The notes under the pieces: generated by a model
The model's input: only the letters and a program-made list of their open reading frames with translations
What the model was told of the DNA's origin: nothing
Database searches by the model: none
Program-made: the position numbers and the translations under genes
Shown: positions 8,092-15,433 of the stretch, piece by piece
Position numbering within the stretch: the first letter of the stretch is position 1
Layout: each line of letters starts with the position of its first letter
DNA from: Rhodococcus sp. 14-1411-2a
GTDB lineage: Bacteria > Actinomycetota > Actinomycetes > Mycobacteriales > Mycobacteriaceae
DNA: 64,000 nucleotides
Reading direction: 5' to 3'
NCBI RefSeq assembly: GCF_002259485.1
Contig: NZ_NPGA01000009.1
Span: 1-64,000 of the forward strand

Positions 8092-10632
8092 CTACGACAC
8101 GGCCGGCTGTGCGGTCAGCCTCTCGATGCGCGCCGGGGTGTTCTTGTGCCACGGGCTGCCGAAGAACTTGTCCCGCCTGACGGTGGAGGTCAGCATGTTG
8201 AGTGCGACACCGACGACGGTGTCACCGCCTTCGCTCGGATAGCTGACTCCCATACCGTTCGGCAGAGAGATATGACCGGCCTGCATCATCGCGCTGATCT
8301 CCACGGGTGCGAGGGCCGAACCACTGGCGGTGACGATTCGAACGGTCTCGCCCGTCGTGATCTCGAGTTCGCGAGCATCGACCTCGCTGATCCGCAGCGC
8401 GCCCTCGCGGTCCCGGCGCCGCCACTCGGGGTTGCGGATGATCACATTTGCGGTGAACGACCGGCGTTCGCCCGCGGACAGAATGAACGGGAACTCTTCG
8501 GTCGTGTACGACGGTTCGACTGCTGTGATCGTCGCCAGTTCGTCGAGCAGGTCGGGGATAGCTGCGTGAATCCTGCCGTCCGCGTGCTGAATGTATTTCC
8601 AGGCGTCCTCGTATCGGTCGTCTGTGAACATGACACCTTCGCGTCGGGTGTGCAGAGCAGTGAACAGCTGCTCACCTTGCGCGAAGCCGCGACCGGTGAA
8701 TCCTGCCCGCGCTACCGCGTCGGGCTGGGAGATCGCGCACAGATGAGCGAACCCCCAGATCAGACCCATTGCCTGGTCACCGTCGGGGAGGGTGGTGCCG
8801 AGGGTGCGATAGAGCAGATACGGCACGAGTCCGGTGAGGTCGGATCGCGCGTGGATGGTCGCGAAGAACGCCAGCGCGAATGCCTCCCTGCCCACCCTCG
8901 CGGCCGCCGTCAAGTCCTCGATCAGCGCGGTTTCGACGACACCGAGTCGATCGATCACTGCGGCGTAGATCTCCGGTTCGGGTCGTGTTCCAGGCATCGG
9001 GGTCAGAAGGGGTCCGCGGACCTGAAAGGTGTTGTGCGGGAAATGCAATGTGAACAGCGAGGACTCGTATTTCTCGAACTGGCTCGATGCAGGCAATACG
9101 TAGTCCGCCTGGCGTGCGGTCTCGGTCATCGCGACATCGACGACCACCGATAGTTCCAGCGCCCGCATCGCCTGCTTGAAGCGGCGCGAATCTGCCAGGG
9201 AGTGAGCCGGATTCGACGAATCGATCCACATCGCCCGCAATCTGTCGGGGTGCTCGTTGAGCACCTCGTCCGCGATCGAATTGCATGGGATCAGTCCATT
9301 GAGAATTCGGGCACCCATGGCGGGGGTTGTTCCGTTGCGCTCGTTCATGCCCACTGTGTGCGCGATCTTGCCCGCGATCGGTACGGCCACTGCCTCGAAG
9401 AATGCGTCGAGTGCGACGCTCGCCGTCAGTTCGGCCACCCGTTGCGGCCTTCCGCCGTGACGCTCGGACCTGGCCATGAGCCGCCGGGCGGGGGTCGCGC
9501 CCATGCGCATCGCCATGCTCCCGACTCGGCGACGCAGGGTCGGCCATCGGCCGATTCCTCGTTCCGGGGGAATCGCGTGCCAGCGACCCGCCAGAGGAAA
9601 CATCCATGAATGAATGTGCATGCCACCAGATTTGGCGAAATTGCCGGTGAGTATCCACAGCATCTTGTTCAAGTAGGCGACGAGGGTGCTGTTCGGCGAT
9701 TGCTGGACCCCGAGGTCTTCGTAGACGGCCGCGCTGTCGGCTGACGCTATGCGGCGCGCGACAGTGCGAATCAGGTCCTCGTCCACTCCGCAGCACCGGG
9801 CGTTCTCGGTGATGTCCACCTCGCGCAGCGCGGCCAGTACCTGCTCGACCCCGGTGGCGTGAGTGTGCAACCAGGCGGTGTCGTGCAGCTCTTCCTGCAC
9901 GATGGTCGCTGCGATGGCCGAGACGCACCATGCGTCGGTGCCGGGTTTGATCTGCAGGTGGTAGTCGGCGATGTTCGCGGTTTCACTGACGCGAGGGTCG
10001 ATGACGATCAAGGCACGCTCGGGGTCACGAGAGAGTTCGCGCAGTACCGGGCGGGCGCGAGCGACTCCGTGCGACTGCCAGGGGTTCTTGCCGACGAAGA
10101 TCGCCACTTCGGTGTTGTCGAAGTCGCCGATGGTGTGATTGCCGTAGAGCTGCTGGTCGACCCACGACTCGCCGGTTTTCTCCTGCGCCAGGGCGTTCGA
10201 CATGTACTCGGCACCTACCGCATGGAACAACGCTCGGCCGTATGCGCCGCCGAGGTGGTTGCCTTGTCCGCCTCCGCCGTAGAAGAAGATCGACTTGCCA
10301 CCGTGGGTGTCACGGACGGCTGAGAGCTTGGCGGCGATCTCGTCGAGTGCGGTGTCCCAGTCGATCGGTTCGTACTCCCCGTCGGGAGTGCGACGCAAAG
10401 GGGTGTCGATCCGGTGTGCGCCGTTCTGGTACTTGTCCAAACGTAGCGGCTTCTCGCACGTGTAGCCGGCCGACCCCGGATGTTCCTTGTCGCCGCGAAT
10501 CTTGAGCAGGGTTCGGCCGTCGGTCTGGACCTCGAGTCCGCAATTGCATTCGCAGAGGATGCAAGCGGACTTCTGCCAGCCGGCCGTCGTGTTGTCGGCG
10601 GTGGTGTCCTCGGATACGGGCTGAGTAGTCAT
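8092..10632 (-). CDS. Molybdopterin-dependent oxidoreductase (formate dehydrogenase/nitrate reductase superfamily)
   Basis: An 846-residue enzyme. Cys24, Cys27, Cys31 and Cys59 form the N-terminal 4Fe-4S site (CILCECNC, then GYTCEK). YGGGGQGNHLGG, AIFVGKNPWQSHG and TGNFAKSGGMHIHSWMF are characteristic of the molybdopterin-guanine-dinucleotide domains. The last 120 residues (from ILSAGERRSFTANVIIRNPEW) form the MopB-type molydopterin-binding barrel. It has no Tat signal, so it should be cytoplasmic. The physiological substrate is not evident; FdhF-like and assimilatory-nitrate-reductase-like activities are both possible. No dedicated small subunit is adjacent, although an FdxA ferredoxin lies 220 bases away on the other strand. 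Confidence 0.88.
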   Translation of the reverse strand: MTTQPVSEDTTADNTTAGWQKSACILCECNCGLEVQTDGRTLLKIRGDKEHPGSAGYTCEKPLRLDKYQNGAHRIDTPLRRTPDGEYEPIDWDTALDEIAAKLSAVRDTHGGKSIFFYGGGGQGNHLGGAYGRALFHAVGAEYMSNALAQEKTGESWVDQQLYGNHTIGDFDNTEVAIFVGKNPWQSHGVARARPVLRELSRDPERALIVIDPRVSETANIADYHLQIKPGTDAWCVSAIAATIVQEELHDTAWLHTHATGVEQVLAALREVDITENARCCGVDEDLIRTVARRIASADSAAVYEDLGVQQSPNSTLVAYLNKMLWILTGNFAKSGGMHIHSWMFPLAGRWHAIPPERGIGRWPTLRRRVGSMAMRMGATPARRLMARSERHGGRPQRVAELTASVALDAFFEAVAVPIAGKIAHTVGMNERNGTTPAMGARILNGLIPCNSIADEVLNEHPDRLRAMWIDSSNPAHSLADSRRFKQAMRALELSVVVDVAMTETARQADYVLPASSQFEKYESSLFTLHFPHNTFQVRGPLLTPMPGTRPEPEIYAAVIDRLGVVETALIEDLTAAARVGREAFALAFFATIHARSDLTGLVPYLLYRTLGTTLPDGDQAMGLIWGFAHLCAISQPDAVARAGFTGRGFAQGEQLFTALHTRREGVMFTDDRYEDAWKYIQHADGRIHAAIPDLLDELATITAVEPSYTTEEFPFILSAGERRSFTANVIIRNPEWRRRDREGALRISEVDARELEITTGETVRIVTASGSALAPVEISAMMQAGHISLPNGMGVSYPSEGGDTVVGVALNMLTSTVRRDKFFGSPWHKNTPARIERLTAQPAVS

Positions 10633-10986
10633 GGGCGCTCTTTCGGTGTCATCGGTGTGCGTTGATCTCCGAGCGGTCGCACTCTGCTAGGAATTCGGCT
10701 TGTGCAGAGAGTGCATGCGCGCAGTTCGAGCGGCACCACAACTCTCGCCTCGGTTTGTACGACCCCACACAGGGCTCGTCGCCCGTGTAGAGCCGTCACG
10801 GGCTCGCCGCTGCACACACACGCGCAGCGAAGAACATCGCTATTATTGACTATGTCATAGTATCTACATCCGCTGGCGTGACAACCCCGATACAACTACG
10901 AACCACATCAGCGCGTGTGCGCAAAGAACATTCCGCCGACGCAGCCAGCGGGTTGGAGCAGCCCACGATCTCCGAAGGAGTGGTGC
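10633..10986. other. Intergenic region between molybdoenzyme and CBS protein
   Basis: A divergent gap of about 350 bases that should hold promoters for both genes. It contains the palindrome at 10849-10861 described separately. No open frame here has a convincing start or domain. Confidence 0.45.
10849..10861. promoter_or_regulatory. Perfect 13-base operator-like palindrome
   Basis: ACTATG-T-CATAGT is a perfect inverted repeat with six-base arms in an AT-rich patch. It sits about 125 bases upstream of the CBS protein and 215 upstream of the molybdoenzyme. A dimeric regulator of the TetR or GntR type would suit it. The regulator is unknown. Confidence 0.45.
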
Positions 10987-11463
10987 ATGTCCGGAGGCCA
11001 CCGACAGGGGTGTTCCGACGAAGTGACAAAAGTCGAGTCAGCCGCATGGGCGTCGCCGCTGGATCTCACCGGCGCTGTGCGGGACCACATGCTGCGTCGC
11101 CCTAGGTGCCACCCGCTCGACCTCACGGTCGCCGGGGCACGCGCCGTCTTCGCTGCGAGCCCGAAACACCATCTGCTCCTGCTCGTCGGAGGCGATCGGC
11201 TCGCCAGCACGGTGTGCCGCTGCGACCTCGACTGCGCCCCTGATCCAGGCTGTCCCGCCTCGACCTTCGGCACAGTTCAAGGGCGCACCATCAATGCTCA
11301 CGCTCCGATCGCGGTCGTCCACCAGCACATGGTTCGACATCGCATTCGACGTCTGGCAGTGGTCGATGACGCCCGCCACCTGCTCGGACTCCTCTGCCTG
11401 AAAGCACGGATGGACGGGTTCTGCACCGACGCCGGTGTCGAGGCGATGCGTGACGCTCGGTGA
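10987..11463 (+). CDS. CBS-domain protein
   Basis: A 158-residue protein whose central and C-terminal parts read as a pair of CBS motifs. The second is clearest: HAPIAVVHQHMVRHRIRRLAVVDDARHLLGLL. The first (around LTVAGARAVFAASPKHHLLLLVGGDRLASTV) is more diverged. CBS pairs bind adenosine nucleotides and regulate partner proteins. The ATG at 10987 is supported by AAGGAG seven bases upstream. A Cys-rich patch (CRCDLDCAPDPGC) between the two motifs is unusual and could bind a metal or respond to redox state. It is divergent from the molybdoenzyme gene. Confidence 0.75.
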   Translation: MSGGHRQGCSDEVTKVESAAWASPLDLTGAVRDHMLRRPRCHPLDLTVAGARAVFAASPKHHLLLLVGGDRLASTVCRCDLDCAPDPGCPASTFGTVQGRTINAHAPIAVVHQHMVRHRIRRLAVVDDARHLLGLLCLKARMDGFCTDAGVEAMRDAR

Positions 11464-11485
11464 CGTCTGCGCGCCGCGTCGTCAC

Positions 11486-11641
11486 ATGACGCGGCTCAGC
11501 CAAATTCCCCAACCGCGCTCACCAAAATTTGCGGGGCTTCTCTCTGATCTGGCGTTGCGATCTCGCAGCCGCCGTCTCCCAATAACGGTAAGTCGCGAGC
11601 TCGTCGCTGATCTAGCGGTCGACACCGCTGTAGCGGCGTAG
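11486..11641 (+). CDS. Possible small protein (51 aa), doubtful
   Basis: A 51-codon frame beginning at an ATG 22 bases past the CBS gene. The peptide (MTRLSQIPQPRSP... ending DLAVDTAVAA) has no recognised domain and no ribosome binding site. It is listed because base composition by codon position looks coding in its second half. It may equally be chance. Confidence 0.2.
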   Translation: MTRLSQIPQPRSPKFAGLLSDLALRSRSRRLPITVSRELVADLAVDTAVAA

Positions 11642-11782
11642 CCGAAGTCCTCGCGCGACGCCGGCGTCGGCCGGCATGCGAAACCGGAGGCGCGCCCAGT
11701 GGGTTTGAGTCGACCGGAAGGTTCTCACCGAGGTGCGCATAACCGTCCACGGGCACAATTCGTTCGCTGAGCGAAGTTCTTG

Positions 11783-12061
11783 ATGAACTGCTTCAATATC
11801 GATATGACTGTGTCGGGGAGTAACACAAACAAGTTGAATGCCGTTGGTGATGTCGTCCAGGTCGTTCGAGCTGACGGCATAGTCCTTGCCGGAACGATCG
11901 TCGAGGACTATGCCGATTCATTGCTCGCTGCCGACGATCTCGGCCGCGACTGGGCGCGACCGCATCGATGGGGGGTCGCGCTCGACACCGGTGTGCTCGT
12001 TTTCGTCGACGATGCCGATCTCGTCGAGGGAGAAGCCGAACCTACCGGGAGTAGTCGGTGA
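11783..12061 (+). CDS. Small hypothetical protein, first of a coupled pair
   Basis: A 92-residue acidic protein. Residues 22-80 look like a small beta-barrel: GDVVQVVRADGIVLAGTIVEDY, then WGVALDTGVLVFVDD. Such KOW/Tudor-like folds bind nucleic acid or protein, but this is inference. The start is uncertain because an ATG at 11804 in the same frame is equally possible; neither has a strong ribosome binding site. Its stop overlaps the next start by four bases, supporting a real two-gene unit. Such pairs are common in actinobacterial plasmids and integrated elements. Confidence 0.6.
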   Translation: MNCFNIDMTVSGSNTNKLNAVGDVVQVVRADGIVLAGTIVEDYADSLLAADDLGRDWARPHRWGVALDTGVLVFVDDADLVEGEAEPTGSSR

Positions 12062-12294
12062 GCGATCAGGTGAGCGACCCACTGGTGGCATTTGCGGTGA
12101 AATGGGAGCCCTACGGCGGTGCGAGCGCGGACGATGTTCTCGTCGAGTTCGGACTGGACATGAGTGAGTACCGGCTCCGCCTGTTTCAGAAGATCAGCCG
12201 CGCTGACCGCGCCGGTGTGAGCGCGCCGCTTCGTAGTCGGCTGGTCTCCTACGCGTTGGTTCCGGTGCATCGCGCGCCGCGCATCGGCAAGTAG
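12058..12294 (+). CDS. Small hypothetical protein (DUF3263-like)
   Basis: A 78-residue protein with FAVKWEPYGGASADDVLVEFGLDMSEYRLRLFQKI, which resembles the core of actinobacterial DUF3263-type small proteins: an aromatic residue, a Gly pair, then a helix-turn-helix-like FGL..EY. The resemblance is from memory and moderate. A basic tail follows. The start GTG overlaps the stop of the preceding gene, so the pair is co-translated. A DNA-binding role is possible. Confidence 0.6.
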   Translation: MSDQVSDPLVAFAVKWEPYGGASADDVLVEFGLDMSEYRLRLFQKISRADRAGVSAPLRSRLVSYALVPVHRAPRIGK

Positions 12295-12337
12295 GCCCTT
12301 CCCCGCATGTGATGCCGGGCGGCGGCACCCGAACTAA

Positions 12338-12550
12338 CCGGGTTGGGACTCGGGCCCCTACCAGAGGTTCCAGATTCCGACTCGGGACATCGCAGCACTA
12401 ACCGAGCTGCGATGGACAGACCCCGTCGCCGCGGACCGCTACATCCTCCAGCTCCTGGCACCCGTCGAACAGCAACGATGGACGGAACTGATGGCTCACG
12501 CCGACATCGTTCTGCTTCAATACGTCCTACGGGGTCGCATCGCCGAGTAG
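12338..12550 (+). pseudogene. Headless coding remnant (about 70 codons)
   Basis: A frame open from 12338 to a TAG at 12548-12550 has clear protein-like sequence (DIAALTELRWTDPVAADRY, then ILQLLAPVEQQRWTELMAHA and LLQYVLRGRIAE) with GC-rich third positions. It has no ATG or GTG before its last third, because a stop lies just upstream. It looks like the 3' end of a gene whose 5' end was lost, immediately downstream of the DUF3263-like gene. No family recognised. Confidence 0.45.
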
Positions 12551-12580
12551 CCACCCCAGATCGTGCTGCGGGTGATGCAG

Positions 12581-12878
12581 CTAGTCGTGAAGCCACGACT
12601 TCAGTTTCACGTCTACTTCTACTGATCTACCGTGCTGGGGGCAATCATTCTTGACCGCAATGTCGGCAATCGGCCCGGCGACGGCATCTCCTGTGCCCTC
12701 CAGCCTCACTTCGTTGGCTACAACCTCTTCACGCGAGGAACCCCGATCGCTGAACTGCGTGCAGATCGCCCGCAATTTGCTCGGCATCATCCGGGGAAAC
12801 TGCCACACCGAATGCAGCCGACAGCTGATCGACCGCAGCATCACGGGCCCGGCTGAAGTGCCTCCGCTGCGTCGCCAT
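12581..12878 (-). pseudogene. Frameshifted small gene
   Basis: On the minus strand an ATG at 12878 opens a frame of 49 codons (MATQRRHFSRARDAAVDQ through DDAEQIAGDLHAV) that stops after QRSGFLA. Near 12760 the reading shifts by one base into a second coding-like frame (FSDRGSSREEVVANEVRL through VEVDVKLKSWLHD) that runs to a TAG at 12583-12581. Joined, they would make a protein of about 98 residues. This is best explained by a one-base indel or a sequencing error. The function is unknown. Confidence 0.45.
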
Positions 12879-13328
12879 CGGGGATCGCGGAGGGTGTCGC
12901 CGTGACCGTGGGAACCAGATGTGGCGCGGCGGGATCGAAGGTCGAAACATCCCCGGTTCACAAAGGTGATGCCACACGGCGATCAGATCGATGAAACGGG
13001 GCGACGACAACGCCGACCCGATCCTGTTGTCTGCTCGCCCTTGTCCGGAGCGCAACGTCTCCGCGCGTTGCGCTGCTGTGAGACCGCCGCTGTCCATGGC
13101 AGCAGGCTTGAGAGCTGACGCGTCACTGAGCACGCTCAGGACTGGCCGGGCGAAAGCGGGCCATGCTGGCACAGAAGTGCCCCACGCCGAATCGATTTCA
13201 GTCACAGCGATCTCGTCGCTTTGAAGCTTCGGAAGAGCGGCGCGTCGCGACCCTTGGAGTGTCTATTCGGTCACCTTCTCGCGGGAGATGGCCCCGCTCA
13301 GCTGTGTAGAAGCACTGAAACGATTGCA

Positions 13329-13346
13329 CCGCACGGGGCCGTGCGG
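13329..13346 (-). terminator. Strong hairpin downstream of cap4
   Basis: CCGCACGG-GG-CCGTGCGG is a perfect eight-base inverted repeat with a two-base centre. It lies about 110 bases past the stop of the last CBASS gene. There is no U-tract, as is usual for actinobacterial terminators. Likely operon terminator. Confidence 0.5.
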
Positions 13347-13347
13347 A

Positions 13348-13366
13348 AGTTACCGCACCGTCAAGA
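13348..13366. repeat. 19-base repeat, second copy (first at 104-122)
   Basis: AGTTACCGCACCGTCAAGA is identical at 104-122 and here. Similarity continues weakly on the 3' side (a GACGT and a GACTAACA block occur after both copies). It may mark an ancient duplication, an insertion boundary or a shared regulatory element. Confidence 0.55.
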
Positions 13367-13458
13367 TTTGTTGACGTTGTATTTGTGATGTCTGTATCGA
13401 AACTCGACTAACAAGGCACTTCTGACATTCTTCGCGAGCCTCCGACGGTCAAGGGCGT

Positions 13459-14901
13459 CTACGCGTCCGCGGTGAATGCGTGAACGTAGTCCTGCCCTCC
13501 GAGGTGCTCATATACGTGAGTGGTCGTGACGCGGTTCCAGTGGTGGCCCATCAGAACTGCGAGGCCGAGTGGGCCTACGAGGAAAACGTGCAAGGCTCTG
13601 GAGCTCGCGTAGCGGCGAGCGACATTGCGGATCTCGACGGCGAGGCTGTTCGCAGCCGCCGGTGTTGGAACTACTTTTGGACCCGTTCCCGTCGACGGGG
13701 TCGCCGTCACGATGGTGGCGACAGGCAGCTCGGTCCGACGGATCCATTCGGTTGCCTGGCTAGCTGCGTCGTATGAAATGTTGACGATGACCGCAATATC
13801 CGGCCCAGCATCGACAGATTCTTCCGTCACGTCTAGCGGAAACGGCGTGGTCGTCTCTTCGCTGGTCCAGATCTGGTCGCTCTGTCGTACGCCGACTTCG
13901 TAGCCCAGGACGCTTCGTAGTACGGCACCCACCATGAATCCGGTGGCCTGTCGCATGTGTCCGCCGACGAGAATGCGCCGGGAGCCGCCGAGCTGCATGG
14001 GCACGGTGGCAATGTCGGAAGCCAGCTCGGCCCAGGTATGAGGCGGAGTTGGCGCCACCCGATTCCAGTGCTTCTCCCCCGCGATCCGATCGACCCAGTC
14101 GATGCTGACCGCAGCCTGGTCGGCGACGTCGTCGTGCTTGATCGTCGCGATCGACACGGTCGTCCATGGGGACCCGGCGTTCAGACCCAGTACCGTTACG
14201 GCGTTCTTGATGTCGTCGAGGGTGAGGTTGCGGTGTCCGGCGATGACCTGCTTTGCAACCCAGTCGGAACTCAGATCGACCGATTTCTCGTCGGATCGCA
14301 AACCGTTGGCAGTCATCAGGAGTCCGACATCGCTACGCAAGCTAGGCAGGTCGTACGCGATGTCGAGGTAGAAGTCGTCGAGGAAGGACAACAGGGCTGC
14401 TTCGTTGGTGCCGGCTGCAGTTGCCCACGCCGCCCGCGCCTTTCCCATGGCACTCTTCGAGCCACCTTCCGCTGCTCGTGGCAGAAGGCGTTTGTCGCGC
14501 CCATCGCGTTGCTGCAGTAATAGGTCGGTAGGGTCGCCGGTGCGGTTGGTGGCCAGGCGTAGTTCCACGGCGGTGCCGTCGGCGGTCAAGTTCTTGTGTG
14601 CAGTGACCATCTTTCCGAGAATGCCCTCGTCGTCCAGGTAGGACAGCCCAACTGCAATTTTGTTGTCAACGGCGTACTTGACTTGTGTGTAGGCGTTCGG
14701 GGGCTGTGCTCGGTACCGGACGACATCGTCGACATTGCCGACGCCGGGTGCTTCGACACCAACCGCGACAATCGGATTGTGCGTGTTCTTTGTGAGATCT
14801 TGATGTAGAGCTTCCATACAGGCGCGCCACGCGTGAAGCCACTGGTAATGATCGCCGGCGATCCTGACGCCACTCGAACTAGGCATTTCGTTAGCAGTCA
14901 C
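13459..14901 (-). CDS. cap4: CBASS effector Cap4: nuclease domain fused to SAVED sensor
   Basis: A 480-residue effector. Residues 14-200 resemble the DUF4297/Cap4 dsDNA endonuclease domain: GDHYQWLHAWRACMEAL, then Glu50, Asp58/59 (NVDDVVRY) and TQVKY with Gln73 and Lys75, an Asp/Glu...QxK restriction-like catalytic set. Residues about 290-475 form a SAVED domain, which senses cyclic oligonucleotides; its end HVFLVGPLGLAVLMGHHWN plus HVYEHL is characteristic. On binding the signal the nuclease would degrade DNA and stop phage growth. The GTG start overlaps the Cap3 stop by 11 bases and has CAGGAG upstream. It is the last gene of the operon. Confidence 0.88.
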   Translation of the reverse strand: MTANEMPSSSGVRIAGDHYQWLHAWRACMEALHQDLTKNTHNPIVAVGVEAPGVGNVDDVVRYRAQPPNAYTQVKYAVDNKIAVGLSYLDDEGILGKMVTAHKNLTADGTAVELRLATNRTGDPTDLLLQQRDGRDKRLLPRAAEGGSKSAMGKARAAWATAAGTNEAALLSFLDDFYLDIAYDLPSLRSDVGLLMTANGLRSDEKSVDLSSDWVAKQVIAGHRNLTLDDIKNAVTVLGLNAGSPWTTVSIATIKHDDVADQAAVSIDWVDRIAGEKHWNRVAPTPPHTWAELASDIATVPMQLGGSRRILVGGHMRQATGFMVGAVLRSVLGYEVGVRQSDQIWTSEETTTPFPLDVTEESVDAGPDIAVIVNISYDAASQATEWIRRTELPVATIVTATPSTGTGPKVVPTPAAANSLAVEIRNVARRYASSRALHVFLVGPLGLAVLMGHHWNRVTTTHVYEHLGGQDYVHAFTADA

Positions 14902-15433
14902 GATGGGCTCCTGGCGAGTCGGTGTCGGGTGTGGTGAGGACGGCGGTCTGGTCGAATGGTGCTGCGCTGGCGCTTGGGAGTGGGCCTGTAAGTCCGATGG
15001 TGCAGATTCGGGGTGCGAAGGTGCTCATACGACGTGCGTCCAAGGTGTAGCCGTTGTCGGTTCTGCGTACCACGATTTGCGTGGGGTTCGCCGCCCGTGG
15101 TTTCGTCATCGAGATCAGCGCTAACGACGCCAGGTCGGTGGTACTCGGGCCCACGTCGCGAGGGTGGCTGTGCCAGTCCCCGAGGTATCCCAGCCTGTCG
15201 TCGATCGCTCGTGCACGCAGCACGGCGGTGTGTGTGGCGCCGCCGGGAATCCAGTAGTGGGACCGGCCGCGATCGGTTGACGCGATCTCGATGGTGGTCA
15301 CGATCCAAGGGTGTCCATCGGCATAGACACCGATCAGAATGCCTCCGGTCTCGACGGGGTGCGCACGCGTCGCTGCGTCGACCATCGTATTCCGGGCGGA
15401 CTCGGTGATCCTCAAATGCATGCTGGTGTTCAC
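14891..15433 (-). CDS. cap3: CBASS Cap3: JAB/JAMM isopeptidase
   Basis: A 180-residue JAB-domain metalloprotease. Glu28 (in VETGGILIG), His88 and His90 (in GDWHSHP) and Asp100 (STTD) form the zinc-binding JAMM set; the spacing between HSHP and Ser is one residue shorter than in many members. In type II CBASS, Cap3 cleaves the bond made by Cap2 between the CD-NTase C-terminus and target proteins. The GTG at 15433 overlaps the Cap2 stop (GTGA); an ATG at 15421 is the alternative start. It sits between cap2 and cap4 and overlaps both. Confidence 0.9.
   Translation of the reverse strand: MNTSMHLRITESARNTMVDAATRAHPVETGGILIGVYADGHPWIVTTIEIASTDRGRSHYWIPGGATHTAVLRARAIDDRLGYLGDWHSHPRDVGPSTTDLASLALISMTKPRAANPTQIVVRRTDNGYTLDARRMSTFAPRICTIGLTGPLPSASAAPFDQTAVLTTPDTDSPGAHRDC

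Larger units (their letters stand above)
12879..13458. other. Non-coding stretch downstream of the CBASS operon
   Basis: About 580 bases without a supported gene. It holds a strong hairpin (13329-13346) and the second copy of a 19-base repeat (13348-13366). The minus-strand frame upstream of 12878 stays open to 13205 but loses protein-like composition. Confidence 0.45.

Noticed and set aside
12341-12400. GGTTCCAGATTCCGA resembling a tRNA T-arm
   Set aside because: No acceptor or anticodon stem can be folded around it, and the sequence reads as protein in one frame.
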